A stretch of 64,000 nt of DNA from Myxococcales bacterium (GCA_029880325.1 JAOUOP010000005.1:62001-126000), one strand, 5' to 3'. Positions 20,715 to 29,767 are shown, numbered from the stretch's first letter. The notes: generated from the sequence alone by a model not told the origin. Program-made: numbers and translations.

Positions 20715-21419
20715 ATGAGCGAGTCGGTGAAACAGGCCATCGCGCTGGGCCGCGAGCATTATGAAAAGCGCGAGTACGAAAAAGCCGAGCGCTATCTGGC
20801 GAAAGTGATCGCACGGGAGCAGGGCTACGCCGACATCCACAACATGATGGGCGTGATCCAGCACGACAAGGGGGCGCTGCAAGAAGCCCGGCAGTCGTTT
20901 GAGGCGGCCCTGGGGATCAACCCCAAGTACACCGAGGCGGCGCTAAACCTCTCGGTGACGCTCAACGATCTCGGCCTCTACGAGCAGGCCCAGGGCATCT
21001 ACAAGAGCGCGATTCACTTCGACGCCAGCGGCAGTGAAGAGGTCGATCCCTACGCCAGGGGTAAAATCGCCAATCTCCACGCCGAGGTGGCCCAGGCCTA
21101 TCTCGAAGTCGGCATGGTCAGCGAGGCGATCGCCGAGTTGCGCAACGCCATCGCCCTGTGCCCGACCTTCGCGGACCTGCGCGTGCGGCTGGCCCAGGCC
21201 TATCAGCAGATCGGCGACCTGGTGGCGGCGCGCTTCGAGCTCGAAGAAGCAATTCGCGTACGCCCCGACTACCACTCGGCCCGCAACTCCCTGGGCATCC
21301 TCCTGTTGGTCAGCGGCCAGCGCGAGCAGGCGATCAGCACCTGGGAGCAGGCCCTCGAGCGCGACCCGGAAAACCGCGGCGCCCGCGCCTACCTGCGCAT
21401 GGTCGAGGGCTTGAAGTAA
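20715..21419 (+). CDS. cytoplasmic TPR-repeat protein
   Basis: The protein has 234 residues with no signal peptide. About five TPR units span nearly the whole length (QAIALGREHYEKREYEKAER, IHNMMGVIQHDKGALQEARQ, VAQAYLEVGMVSEAIAELRN, ARNSLGILLLVSGQREQAIS). An insertion containing SGSEEVDPYARGK sits between units three and four. It is presumably a protein-protein interaction module. It lies 125 bp downstream of bamD and 66 bp upstream of queD, so it may head the queD-plsC transcript. No partner is evident. Confidence 0.87.
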   Translation: MSESVKQAIALGREHYEKREYEKAERYLAKVIAREQGYADIHNMMGVIQHDKGALQEARQSFEAALGINPKYTEAALNLSVTLNDLGLYEQAQGIYKSAIHFDASGSEEVDPYARGKIANLHAEVAQAYLEVGMVSEAIAELRNAIALCPTFADLRVRLAQAYQQIGDLVAARFELEEAIRVRPDYHSARNSLGILLLVSGQREQAISTWEQALERDPENRGARAYLRMVEGLK

Positions 21420-21485
21420 GGTTGCTGCGAACCGAAACTCCCGGCGCGGCGAAAGCATCGAGCCGCGCCCCCCAAGCGACGTCCC

Positions 21486-21872
21486 ATGCGAACCGAAATC
21501 AGCCGTAGCTACCGCATCGAAGCGGCCCATCGCCTGCCCCATGTGCCGGCCGACCACAAGTGTCACCGCCTGCACGGCCACAGCTTTCAGATCACCGTGG
21601 TCGTCGAAGGCCCGGTCGATTCAACCATGGGTTGGGTGATCGATTTCGCCGACATCGACCGCGCCTTCGCGCCCCTGTTCGCGCGCCTGGACCATCACTA
21701 CTTGAACGAGATCGAGGGCCTGGAAAACCCCACCAGCGAGGTGCTCGCCCGCTACATCCTGGAGCGCCTCGAGCTGCCGACCGACGCCAGGGGCAAGGCC
21801 GCTGAGGTGCGCGTGACGGCGGTGACGGTCTCGGAAAACTGCACCGCCCGCTGCACCGTCCATGCAGACTGA
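21486..21872 (+). CDS. queD: 6-carboxy-5,6,7,8-tetrahydropterin synthase (QueD/PTPS family)
   Basis: The protein has 128 residues, normal family length. Zinc ligands His15 (EAAHRLP), His30 and His32 (CHRLHGHSF) are present, with the catalytic Cys26 before them. The conserved LDHHYLNEI, GLENPTSEVLARYI and VTVSENCTARC also fit. The enzyme converts dihydroneopterin triphosphate to 6-carboxytetrahydropterin in the queuosine/7-deazaguanine pathway. Other queuosine genes are not in the window, so a related pterin role is possible. It overlaps plsC by 11 bp. Confidence 0.94.
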   Translation: MRTEISRSYRIEAAHRLPHVPADHKCHRLHGHSFQITVVVEGPVDSTMGWVIDFADIDRAFAPLFARLDHHYLNEIEGLENPTSEVLARYILERLELPTDARGKAAEVRVTAVTVSENCTARCTVHAD

Positions 21873-22662
21873 GACGCCCCCAGAGTCCGGCCCACGCCCC
21901 AAGCCACCCGCACACGCCCTGGGTCTGGCGCTCAGCGCCGCGCGCACCTCCGCCATGGCGGCCTGGACGCTGGGCTCGATGTACACGGCGCTTTTTCACC
22001 TCGACAGGCGGCCTCCGGAGCAGCGACCGGAGCTGTTGCAGCGCCGGATGAAGCTCTGGGCGCGCGGGCTGTCGACGGTTTTCGGCGTGGAGCAGCACCG
22101 GGTCACGCCCGAGCCGGCGTCGGCACGGGGGGCGCGCCTGGTGGTGGCCAACCACCGCTCGCCGCTGGACATCATCTTGATGATCGAGCACTTCGGTGGC
22201 TGCGTGCTCAGCCGCAGCGACCTGGAGCGCTGGCCGGTGCTGGGCAAGGCTGCCTATCACGGGGGCACGATCTTCGTCGATCGCGACGATCCCAAGAGCG
22301 GCGTGCGCGCGATCCGCGAGATCCGGCGGCGCCTGAACGAGGGCCGCACGGTGATCGTCTTTCCCGAGGGCACCACCCACCGCGGCGACGAGGTGCATCC
22401 CTTCCTGGGCGGCGCCTTCTCGGCGGTGCGCGGGCTGGGCGCCGAAATCGTCTGCGCCGGCATCGCCTACGATCCGGGGGCCGAATTCGTCGATGAGAGC
22501 TTCGTCGAGCACATCGCGCGCGTGGCCCAGCGGCGTCGCACGCGGGTGGGGTTGGCCTTCGGCACGCCCTGGCCGGCCGGCGCTGACCGCGCGGCCATGG
22601 CCGAACGCGCCCGCAGCGAAGTGCGCGCGTTGGTGGCTCGGGCGCGGGCTGGGCTGGGCTGA
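21862..22662 (+). CDS. plsC: 1-acyl-sn-glycerol-3-phosphate acyltransferase
   Basis: The protein has 266 residues. The acyltransferase HX4D motif is NHRSPLD within VVANHRSPLDIILM. The glycerol-phosphate-binding FPEGTTH and the intermediate block GGTIFVDRDD are also present. One hydrophobic N-terminal segment (ALGLALSAARTSAMAAWTLG) would anchor it to the inner membrane. It makes phosphatidic acid from lysophosphatidic acid; specificity for lysophospholipids or ornithine lipids cannot be excluded. It overlaps the end of queD by 11 bp, indicating translational coupling. Confidence 0.92.
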   Translation: MQTETPPESGPRPKPPAHALGLALSAARTSAMAAWTLGSMYTALFHLDRRPPEQRPELLQRRMKLWARGLSTVFGVEQHRVTPEPASARGARLVVANHRSPLDIILMIEHFGGCVLSRSDLERWPVLGKAAYHGGTIFVDRDDPKSGVRAIREIRRRLNEGRTVIVFPEGTTHRGDEVHPFLGGAFSAVRGLGAEIVCAGIAYDPGAEFVDESFVEHIARVAQRRRTRVGLAFGTPWPAGADRAAMAERARSEVRALVARARAGLG

Positions 22663-22757
22663 GCCCCCGGCGGCGACCGCGGCCCCTGGGCTTGCCTTGA
22701 ATATTGAGCGCCTCCGCGCGTAGATACCCGGGGGGTCTGGCCCCGACGAGGACGATT

Positions 22758-23093
22758 ATGACCGAGCTATCGATGGCCGCGCTGCTGCTGGGCGGGCTGC
22801 TCTTTTTCGGGCCGGCCCAGCCGCCCAAAACCAAGGCTCCGGCCGAAAAGGCCCTCGGATGCTCCCTGGTGACGCCCGAGGTGCCCCGCGGAGGGCGGCT
22901 CGAGGTGCGCGGGGAAAACCCCGGGCGCAGCCCCCTGGTGCGGCTTTCGGGCAAGGTGCTCCGCATCATCGAGCGCCAGGGCGACACCATCGCCGTCCAG
23001 GTGCCGCGCGACGCCAAGGACGGCGAAGTGGTGCTGCAGTCGGGCAAAGAGCGGGCGAGCTGCGGCACCCTCAAGATCATCGGTACGGATTAG
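22758..23093 (+). CDS. small secreted or membrane-anchored IPT/TIG-like protein
   Basis: The protein has 111 residues. The start is ATG 22758, chosen because GAGGA lies 6 nt upstream; a longer in-frame extension lacks a ribosome site. A hydrophobic N-terminus (MAALLLGGLLFFG) precedes a Pro/Lys linker and a beta-rich domain: CSLVTPEVPRGGRLEVRGEN, then VLRIIERQGDTIAVQVP. This resembles an immunoglobulin-like IPT/TIG fold with two Cys that could pair (the first in GCSLV, the last in ASCGTL). It is probably periplasmic and lies 73 bp before a Ser/Thr kinase gene. The family assignment is by pattern only. Confidence 0.72.
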   Translation: MTELSMAALLLGGLLFFGPAQPPKTKAPAEKALGCSLVTPEVPRGGRLEVRGENPGRSPLVRLSGKVLRIIERQGDTIAVQVPRDAKDGEVVLQSGKERASCGTLKIIGTD

Positions 23094-23154
23094 TCCCACG
23101 ACTGTACACCCGTCACCCTGACGCGGTCTTTCGCACTTTGCGCGCCGGGTCGGT

Positions 23155-23160
23155 TACCAT
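23155..23160 (+). promoter_or_regulatory. -10-like TACCAT, leaderless-type spacing
   Basis: TACCAT ends 6 nt before the GTG start at 23167. A GAGGGG follows it but sits directly against the start codon, too close for a normal ribosome site. Confidence 0.35.
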
Positions 23161-23166
23161 TGAGGG

Positions 23167-24717
23167 GTGTCCGAACTGGTCGGCAAGGTTCTCGACGGCC
23201 GCTACGAGCTCCTCGAAGCCATCGGCGAGGGTGGCGTGGGCATGGTCTACCGTGCGCGCCGCATGCAGCTCGACCGCATCGTGGCGGTGAAGGTGCTGCA
23301 TGACTCGCTGGCCGACTCCAGCGACTTCGTGGGGCGCTTCGAGCGCGAAGCGGTGGCCATGAGCCGGCTCTACCACCCCCACTGCGTGGCGGTCATCGAC
23401 TCGGGGGTCTACGGCTCGAGGCCCTACCTGGTGCTCGAGTACCTGCACGGCAAGACGCTCAAGGACCTGATCGAGGAAAAGCCCCTCGAGGCCAAACGGG
23501 CGGTCAACATCACGCTACAGCTGCTCGAGACGCTCGAGTACTTCCACGGCCACCACGTCATCCATCGCGATCTGAAGTCGGAAAACGTGATGCTGGTGGA
23601 GGCCAGCGAGACCCGGGACTTCGTGAAGGTCCTCGACTTCGGCATGGCCAAGGTGCTGGAAGGCCCGGGCGCCGACTCCCAACTGAGCGTCATGGGCATC
23701 CTGCCCGGCACGCCGAGTGCGATGGCGCCCGAGCAGATCCAGCAGCTGCCTCCCGATCCGCGCATCGATGTCTACGCCACCGGCATCCTGCTCTACGAGA
23801 TGATCTCCGGCGACCGGCCCTTCCGCGACGAGGACATGGCCAAGGTGATCAAGATGCAGCTGGCCAAGCCCGCGACGCCCCTGCGCGAGGTGGCGGGCGA
23901 GGCAGCGGCCTCGCCGCAGCTCGAAGCGGTCGTGATGCGGGCGCTGGAAAAGAACCGCGACGCCCGCTTTGCGGGCGCCCCCGAGATGGCCGCGGCGCTG
24001 CGCGAGACCCCGGAAGCGCGGGCGCTGAGCAGCGACGGCGCACCGGCCGACAGGACGACCGCGGCGCGGCCGCGCTGGCCGTTGGCGGTGGCGACGCTGG
24101 CGATCGCAGGGCTGGGTGCGGTGCTTGGTGTTCAGCTGTGGCCCAATCCGCCCAGCGCGCCAGCCCAGGTGGCGCCGGCGCCACCACCACCGCCACCTGA
24201 CCCAACCGTAGTGCCGGAACCCGAGCCCGTGGTGGCACCGTGGTTGGCCCATCGCGACCTGGCCATCACTTATAGTGAGCGAAATCAACACGAGCAGGCC
24301 TTCCGTGAGATCACCGCAGCGGTCGAGGCCGCACCCGATGCCGCAGTGAGCGATGGGCCGTTGGTGGTCGCGGCGGTCAAGGCGCTGCAGCCCGACCGAC
24401 TCGAATTCGTGATGACCAAATTTCGCGACAACCCAAAGCTCGTCGAGTCGCTGGTAGAAGCCTCCGCAGACGAGTCGGCGGAGTTGCGCCATGCGGCCTA
24501 TGCGGGGCTGGTCGAGCTCGGCGAGCAGGAGCGGGCCGATCGCGTCGCGATGCTTGTGATGGACATCAAGGCGACCGAGGCCTGCAACGAGCTGCGCTCG
24601 CTGTTCAAGGAGCTGAAGAAGCTGGAAGACGAGCGCATCGGGACCCTGGTCGCGGAGCTGAACGAGCGCGACCGCAAGGATCCACAGCGCAAGTGTCTCA
24701 AGCGAATGCTGCGCTGA
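23167..24717 (+). CDS. transmembrane Ser/Thr protein kinase (PknB type)
   Basis: The protein has 516 residues. All Hanks motifs are intact: GEGGVGMVY loop (20-28), Lys42, Glu61, HRDLKSEN (133-140), DFG (157-159) and APEQ (187-190), so it should be active. A Pro-rich juxtamembrane region surrounds a single membrane helix at about 304-325 (WPLAVATLAIAGLGAVLGVQ). The extracytoplasmic part of about 190 residues begins Pro-rich, has one TPR-like pair (DLAITYSERNQHEQAFREIT), then HEAT-like helices (LRHAAYAGLVELGEQERAD) ending CNELRSLFKELKKLEDER. It is likely a membrane receptor kinase; its ligand and substrates are unknown. GTG 23167 is preceded by a -10 box. Confidence 0.93.
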   Translation: MSELVGKVLDGRYELLEAIGEGGVGMVYRARRMQLDRIVAVKVLHDSLADSSDFVGRFEREAVAMSRLYHPHCVAVIDSGVYGSRPYLVLEYLHGKTLKDLIEEKPLEAKRAVNITLQLLETLEYFHGHHVIHRDLKSENVMLVEASETRDFVKVLDFGMAKVLEGPGADSQLSVMGILPGTPSAMAPEQIQQLPPDPRIDVYATGILLYEMISGDRPFRDEDMAKVIKMQLAKPATPLREVAGEAAASPQLEAVVMRALEKNRDARFAGAPEMAAALRETPEARALSSDGAPADRTTAARPRWPLAVATLAIAGLGAVLGVQLWPNPPSAPAQVAPAPPPPPPDPTVVPEPEPVVAPWLAHRDLAITYSERNQHEQAFREITAAVEAAPDAAVSDGPLVVAAVKALQPDRLEFVMTKFRDNPKLVESLVEASADESAELRHAAYAGLVELGEQERADRVAMLVMDIKATEACNELRSLFKELKKLEDERIGTLVAELNERDRKDPQRKCLKRMLR

Positions 24718-24751
24718 GGCGCGTCGCGTAAGGTTCAGCCTTCCGCTGAGC

Positions 24752-24901
24752 ATGGATACGCCGTGCGGCATTGGGCAGAGCGGCCAGCGCCGCCCTCTGC
24801 CGACGGGCGGGGCGGTCGAGATCCTGGCCCTGCTGACCGAGCGCCTGCATCATGGCGGCCGCGACGAGCGCCCGCTGCCGCCCTGGCTCGAGACCCGCTG
24901 A
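24752..24901 (+). CDS. possible 49-residue small protein
   Basis: A short frame from ATG 24752 to TGA 24901 lies between the kinase and the next membrane protein gene. Nearly all third codon positions are G or C (about 43 of 48), matching real genes here. The sequence contains SGQRRPLPTGGAVEILALLT and ends PLPPWLETR. There is no clear ribosome site and I do not recognise it. It could be a true small protein or the tail of a lost gene. Confidence 0.35.
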   Translation: MDTPCGIGQSGQRRPLPTGGAVEILALLTERLHHGGRDERPLPPWLETR

Positions 24902-24930
24902 AATGCCGCCGACCGACCGCGTGGAAGGTG

Positions 24931-24936
24931 TAGCCT
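24931..24936 (+). promoter_or_regulatory. -10-like TAGCCT, leaderless-type spacing
   Basis: TAGCCT ends 7 nt before the GTG at 24944, with no Shine-Dalgarno between. Confidence 0.3.
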
Positions 24937-24943
24937 CGCGCCC

Positions 24944-26746
24944 GTGACGGGCGAGGCCCAGGCCGAGAGCACGCGCCGCGTCGATGCCGCCATCCTGCTT
25001 TGCATGGTGGCCTTCGCGGGCCTTTCGCTGTGGCTCGCCTGGGCGCGCTACAGCCAAGTGGCCCATCGCACCTTTGACCTGGCGCTCTATGCGCGCATCG
25101 CCTGGGGGCTCGGCCACGGGGAGCTGTACAACCCGATCACCGACAGCAACTTCTTCGGCGGGCACGTGCCCTGGGTGCTGTGGCCCCTGGGGTTGCTCGG
25201 ACGCTTCTTCGGCACGGTCGAGGTCCTGCTCACGGCCCAGAGCCTGGCGTTTGCCCTGACGGCCTGGCCCCTGTCACGCATCGCCGCGCGCAAACTCGGT
25301 CCCGTGGGCGCGCTGGTAACGGCCGTGGCCTGGCTCGTGCACCCGAATCTCGGTCACGTGGTCGCCTACGAGTTTCATCCCGGCTCACTGGCGGCGCTGC
25401 CGATGGCACTGGCCCTCGATGCCTTCGACCGCGAGCAGCCACGCGCCCTGTGCATCCACGCCGCCCTCACCGTCGCCTGTCGCGCCAGCCTGACGCTGCA
25501 AGTCGCCGCCCTCGCACTGCTGTGGCTGCCGCGACCCAAGCTGCGCAAGCTGGCCACGGGTTTGCTGCTCGGCTCCCTGGCCTACTTCACGCTGACCACG
25601 TGGCTATTGCCCCGCTGGCTGGGCGAGCAGGGCCTGTCGGCGAGCGCCCAGGCCCACTACGGCCACCTGGGCGGCAGTCCGCTGGGGGCGTTGCCGCTCC
25701 TATTTCGCGATCCCTCGGCGCTGCTGTCGCACTTCACGGCCCCCGAGCGGCTCTACTACCTGCCCTGGGTGCTGACGCCGCTGGCGCTCATGCCGCTGTG
25801 GGCACCGCGCCTGTTGCTCATGGCGGCGCCGCCGCTGCTGCTGAATCTGCTGAGCGCATTTCCCACCGCCCAACAGATGTATTCCCACTATCTCACGCCT
25901 GCCCTGGTGCCGCTGCTCGTGGCCGCCGTCGAGGGCGTCGGCACGCTTTCGCGTCGCGGCCCCTCGCTGCTACTCTTTTCGGCCTGCAGCCTGGGCAGCG
26001 CCCTGCTGTGGGGCGGACTGCCGGGCGCCCGCGCCTTTCCCGGCGCCGACTTCAAAGCCGGCCCCCACAGCCAAGCCCGCCACCAGGTACTCGCGCGCAT
26101 CGCCCCCGATCGCTCGGTGCAGGCCCCCGACGCCCTGTTGCCACACCTGGCCGAGCGCCGCTGGCTCTTCCGCGGTCCGCCGCCGGAGCGCGGCGCCGAG
26201 CTGGTCGTACTCGATGCCCATCACCGGCGCCGCTTCGCTCGCCGCGAGGATCTGCTGCGAACCGTCGAGGAACCCCTGATGCGGCAGTGGCTTGGGCGCC
26301 CTGACTTTGGGTTGATCTTCACGGCCGGCGATCTACTGCTGCTGGAAAAGGGCGCCGACCCGCGCGCCGGGCCCGCCCGCCACTACCTGCGCGCCCACGC
26401 CTGGCGCGAGCCTCCACAGGCGCTGTGCGCCTGCCTGGCTGTGCACGGCGCGACGCTGCGCGAAAGCGTGCTCGAACTAGAGCTCAGCGCCCGCGGCCCT
26501 TGCCCCGACGACCTGGCGCTGCGCATCGGCGACGAAGCGCGCCCGCGCCGGGTCGACCTGGCCTTCGAGGGCCTGTTGTCGCCCCGCGCGCTGCAAGAAG
26601 GCGATGCACTGCGCTCACCCCATGCTCTGAGCGACGCCGAGCGCGCGCGCATCATGGGCAGGGGCCTGCACGTCGGGGCCCTGCGTAGCAGCGGCGCGCG
26701 ACCCGAGCCCGGCGATCCGACGAGCGTGCGGGTGCCCCTGCGCTGA
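24944..26746 (+). CDS. polytopic membrane protein, DUF2079 type
   Basis: The protein has 600 residues. The first two thirds carry about ten hydrophobic helices, with the opening pattern of DUF2079 proteins: HRTFDLALYARIAWGLGHGE, ITDSNFFGGHVPWVLWPLGL, then LVHPNLGHVVAYEFHPGSLA. These resemble the GT-C-like membrane glycosyltransferases (an early loop with FD and later EFHP). The C-terminal 200 residues are soluble, with ADLLLPHLAERR-like and GADFKAGPHSQARHQ stretches. A role in transferring sugar from a lipid carrier at the outer face of the membrane is possible but not shown. GTG 24944 is supported by the upstream -10 box. Confidence 0.82.
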   Translation: MTGEAQAESTRRVDAAILLCMVAFAGLSLWLAWARYSQVAHRTFDLALYARIAWGLGHGELYNPITDSNFFGGHVPWVLWPLGLLGRFFGTVEVLLTAQSLAFALTAWPLSRIAARKLGPVGALVTAVAWLVHPNLGHVVAYEFHPGSLAALPMALALDAFDREQPRALCIHAALTVACRASLTLQVAALALLWLPRPKLRKLATGLLLGSLAYFTLTTWLLPRWLGEQGLSASAQAHYGHLGGSPLGALPLLFRDPSALLSHFTAPERLYYLPWVLTPLALMPLWAPRLLLMAAPPLLLNLLSAFPTAQQMYSHYLTPALVPLLVAAVEGVGTLSRRGPSLLLFSACSLGSALLWGGLPGARAFPGADFKAGPHSQARHQVLARIAPDRSVQAPDALLPHLAERRWLFRGPPPERGAELVVLDAHHRRRFARREDLLRTVEEPLMRQWLGRPDFGLIFTAGDLLLLEKGADPRAGPARHYLRAHAWREPPQALCACLAVHGATLRESVLELELSARGPCPDDLALRIGDEARPRRVDLAFEGLLSPRALQEGDALRSPHALSDAERARIMGRGLHVGALRSSGARPEPGDPTSVRVPLR

Positions 26747-26837
26747 CACTGTCGGAACGCCCTCTGACCCGCTCTCGTCACCCGCCCATCCCTCGCAACC
26801 CCTGTGGTATACCGGGGCCCCGACGCTGGAGGCCACC

Positions 26838-27686
26838 TTGCAAATCCGACGCCCACCCACCGCGCACAGCGCGCTGCTGCCCGTGTCCTCACTGGCCGCT
26901 TTGCTGCTGTTGGCCTGCGCCACCAGCTCCGACAGCGACGCGGCGGGCGACGACCAGAAGTCGAGCGATGACAAAGTCGAGGTCGACGCGGGCCCGCCGG
27001 TCTACGACGCGGGCTCGGCCTCCGACAACGCGGTCAGCGCCGGCGCCCTGTGCGCGCGCCTGGCCACGATCCAGTGTGCCGGCGAACACTTTTGCTGCGC
27101 AGATCCAGGCCGCGATCGCGAGGCCTGCGAGAACGAGCAACGCACGGGCTGCGTGCAGGAAGGCTTTTTGGACTTCATCTCGCAAGATCCGATCACGGGC
27201 TTCGACGCCGAAGCCGCCGAGGCGTTTTTCACCGAGCTGTCGCGCCTGGCCTCCGAGTGCGACAGCTCCGTGGCCAGCTTCGGGTTTTCCGTCGACGGCC
27301 TGGGTAGCCTCTTCAACGGCACGCGCGCTGAAGGCGCGTCCTGCCGGCCTGCGCTGGCGGGCTCGGGCAGCACCTCAGAGCGCGGCGCCGCGGCGCTGGT
27401 TTCCTGCGCCGACTCGGAAAACTTCGCCTGCCTGCCCACCTCGATCGCGACCTGGACCTGCAGCGCCCGCAACGGCGAAGGCGGCCCCTGCTTCAGCGAC
27501 GCCAATTGCACCGACGGGCTCTACTGCCCCAACACCGGCAGCAACAACTTCACCGGGGACGTCTGCAAGCTGCGCAAGGCCGAGGGGCAAGCCTGCGCGC
27601 GACCCACCGAGTGCGAGTCCTTCTTCTGCAAGGACGGCGAGTGCGTGGCCGCCTCGACCGATGCCGCCTACTGCCTGGCGCAGTAG
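26838..27686 (+). CDS. Cys-rich secreted lipoprotein
   Basis: The protein has 282 residues. It starts at TTG 26838, which has GGAGG 7 nt upstream; no ATG or GTG is in a comparable position. The signal peptide ends in a lipobox (LAALLLLACATSS), followed by an acidic Ser/Asp-rich linker. About 16 Cys are then spread through the mature part, with patterns GEHFCCADPGRD, GGPCFSDANCTDGLYCPNTG and RPTECESFFCKDGECV. The last resemble the Cys-rich dickkopf-like repeats seen in large families of myxobacterial lipoproteins. It is probably an outer-membrane lipoprotein with disulfide-stabilised domains; the function is unknown. Confidence 0.86.
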   Translation: MQIRRPPTAHSALLPVSSLAALLLLACATSSDSDAAGDDQKSSDDKVEVDAGPPVYDAGSASDNAVSAGALCARLATIQCAGEHFCCADPGRDREACENEQRTGCVQEGFLDFISQDPITGFDAEAAEAFFTELSRLASECDSSVASFGFSVDGLGSLFNGTRAEGASCRPALAGSGSTSERGAAALVSCADSENFACLPTSIATWTCSARNGEGGPCFSDANCTDGLYCPNTGSNNFTGDVCKLRKAEGQACARPTECESFFCKDGECVAASTDAAYCLAQ

Positions 27687-27695
27687 GGCAGCGCG

Positions 27696-29687
27696 TCAGC
27701 TCACCTCGGCACCGCTGTCGATCTCGCCGTCAACACCGACGAGCCGCAGCGTCTTGCCGACCTTGGCCGCCAGCAACATGCCGCAGGACTCCACACCGCG
27801 GATGGTGGCCGGCGCCAGGTTGGCGACGACCACGATGGTGCGCCCTACGACTTCTTCGGGACGGTAGTGCTGGGCGATGCCGGCCACCAACTGACGGCGC
27901 TCCTGGCCCAGCTCGATCTGGAGCTTCAGCAGGCGATCGGCCCCCTCCACCGGCTCGGCCTCGAGCACGCGCGCGGTCCTGAGCGAGACCTGGCGGAACT
28001 GATCGATGCCGATGACCACGTTTTCCGCCGCCTGCTTGTCTTTTTTGGCCTGTTTGGCCTGTTTGGCTTGCTTGGCCTGTGATTTGCCGCTCGGCTTGGC
28101 CTCAGCCGAGAGGCCGAGTTCTTTTTCCAGAGCCTTGATGTCGATACGCGGAAAGAGCCCCTCGAGCTGCCCGCAGGCGCCCTTGGCCGGCAGCCGTCCC
28201 CACTGCTTGAGCTGATCGAGGTGGGGTTCGGCTTCGTCACCGGCTACGCCCAGGATGCGCCGGTAGGCCGCCATCTTCGTGGGCATCACGGGATAGAGCA
28301 GACCGCTGGCGATGCGCAGGGCCTCGGCCGCCGAGTAGAGCACCGTGCCCAGGCGCACGCGGTCGGCTTCTGCTTCGGACTTGGCGAGCTTCCAGGGCGC
28401 GGTCTGCTCGAAGTACTTGTTGCAGCCGCGCACCACCTCGGCGACCTTCTGCAGCCCGCGATCGAGGGCCATGGTCTCGACCGCCTGCTGCATCTCGGCC
28501 GCAGCCGCAAGCGCGAGTTCACTCAACTCCTGGTCTACGGCCTCGCTCGGACCCGGCTCGGGCAGGGCGCCACCGAAGCTCGAGTGAATCAGCCGGATCA
28601 CGCGGTTGAGCATATTGCCCAGATCGCCGGCCAGGTCCGCATTGTAGCGCTCGGCAAAGCCCAGCTCACTGAAGCTGGCGTCTTGACCCAGAGTCATCTC
28701 GGCCATCAGGAAGTAGCGCAGGGGGTCGACGCCGTACTTGTCGCAAAGCGCGATCGGGTCGATCACGTTGCCGGCCGTCTTGCTCATCTTCTCGGCCTGC
28801 ACCAGCCACCAGCCGTGGGCGAAGATGGTCTTGGGCATCGGCAGGCCCATGGCGTGCAGCATGGTGGGCCAGTAGACGGTGTGGGTGGTCAGGATGTCCT
28901 TGCCGATCAGGTGGTAGCGCGCAGGCCACCAGCGCGCGAAGCCCGCGTCATCGCGGCGATAGCCGATGGCGCTGATGTAGTTGACCAGGGCGTCGAACCA
29001 GACGTAGCAGACGTAGTCGGCGTCGAAGGGCAGGTCGATGCCCCAGCTGACGCGCGACTTGGGCCGCGAGATGCACAGATCGCCCAGGGGCTTGCGCAAA
29101 AAGCCCAGCGTCTCGTTGCGACGATGCTCGGGTTGTATGAACTCGGGGTTATTTTCGATGTAGTCGACCAGCCACTGCTGGTACTTGCCCATGCGGAAGA
29201 AGTAGGCTTTTTCCTCGAGCCACTCCACGGGGCGACCGCTGATTGGATCCTTGCCGTCGACCAGCTCCTTGTCGGTGAAGAAACGCTCCTCGCCCACCGA
29301 GTACCAGCCGGCGTAGCTGTCGGCGTAGATCTCACCGCGCTCGTAGAGCTCGCTCAGGATCTCCTGCACCACCGCCGTGTGGCGCGGCTCGGTGGTGCGG
29401 ATGAAATCGTCGTGGGTGATGCCCAGCTTCTGCCACAGCTCCTGGAAGCGCACGACGGTGGCGTCGGCCTGCTCGCGCGGGCTGCGGCCGGCGTCGCTGG
29501 CGGCCTGGGCCACCTTCTGACCGTGCTCGTCGGTGCCGGTCAGAAAGTGGGTGTCCACCCCCAGCAGGCGGTGGTATCGGGCCAGCACGTCGGCCAGAAG
29601 CGTGGTGTAGGCGTGGCCGATGTGGGGCCGATCATTGACATAGTAGATCGGCGTGGTGACGTAGAAGCTCTCGCCCGGCTGGTTCAT
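27696..29687 (-). CDS. metG: methionine--tRNA ligase
   Basis: The protein has 663 residues. The class-I HIGH motif (PHIGHAYTT, residues 21-29) and KMSKT (about residue 300) are intact. The connective region lacks the CxxC zinc knuckle (YAGWYSVGEERFFTDKEL), placing it in the zinc-free bacterial subgroup. The C-terminal 110 residues form the EMAP/CsaA-like tRNA-binding dimer domain (DQFRQVSLRTARVLEAEPVE, SCGMLLAA). A linker of repeated Lys-Gln-Ala units (QAKQAKQAKQAKKDKQA) joins it to the body. It charges tRNA-Met. Two tandem hairpins sit just upstream of the ATG. Confidence 0.97.
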   Translation of the reverse strand: MNQPGESFYVTTPIYYVNDRPHIGHAYTTLLADVLARYHRLLGVDTHFLTGTDEHGQKVAQAASDAGRSPREQADATVVRFQELWQKLGITHDDFIRTTEPRHTAVVQEILSELYERGEIYADSYAGWYSVGEERFFTDKELVDGKDPISGRPVEWLEEKAYFFRMGKYQQWLVDYIENNPEFIQPEHRRNETLGFLRKPLGDLCISRPKSRVSWGIDLPFDADYVCYVWFDALVNYISAIGYRRDDAGFARWWPARYHLIGKDILTTHTVYWPTMLHAMGLPMPKTIFAHGWWLVQAEKMSKTAGNVIDPIALCDKYGVDPLRYFLMAEMTLGQDASFSELGFAERYNADLAGDLGNMLNRVIRLIHSSFGGALPEPGPSEAVDQELSELALAAAAEMQQAVETMALDRGLQKVAEVVRGCNKYFEQTAPWKLAKSEAEADRVRLGTVLYSAAEALRIASGLLYPVMPTKMAAYRRILGVAGDEAEPHLDQLKQWGRLPAKGACGQLEGLFPRIDIKALEKELGLSAEAKPSGKSQAKQAKQAKQAKKDKQAAENVVIGIDQFRQVSLRTARVLEAEPVEGADRLLKLQIELGQERRQLVAGIAQHYRPEEVVGRTIVVVANLAPATIRGVESCGMLLAAKVGKTLRLVGVDGEIDSGAEVS

Positions 29688-29702
29688 GGCCGAATCCTTG
29701 GT

Positions 29703-29753
29703 CCGGATTGTTCACCAATCCGGTTGGAAGCCCCGATTGTGCACCAATCGGGG
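29703..29753 (-). promoter_or_regulatory. two tandem near-identical hairpins in the metG leader
   Basis: Hairpin one is an 8-bp stem (29703-29710 with 29716-29723) and hairpin two a 9-bp stem (29731-29739 with 29745-29753). Both have 5-nt loops reading GTGAA or GTGCA on the metG strand, and both stems end in the same ATTG/CAAT pairs. They lie 16 and 44 bp upstream of the metG ATG, so they would fold in its 5' leader or block upstream transcription. Confidence 0.5.
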
Positions 29754-29767
29754 CGGCAACACGCGCA

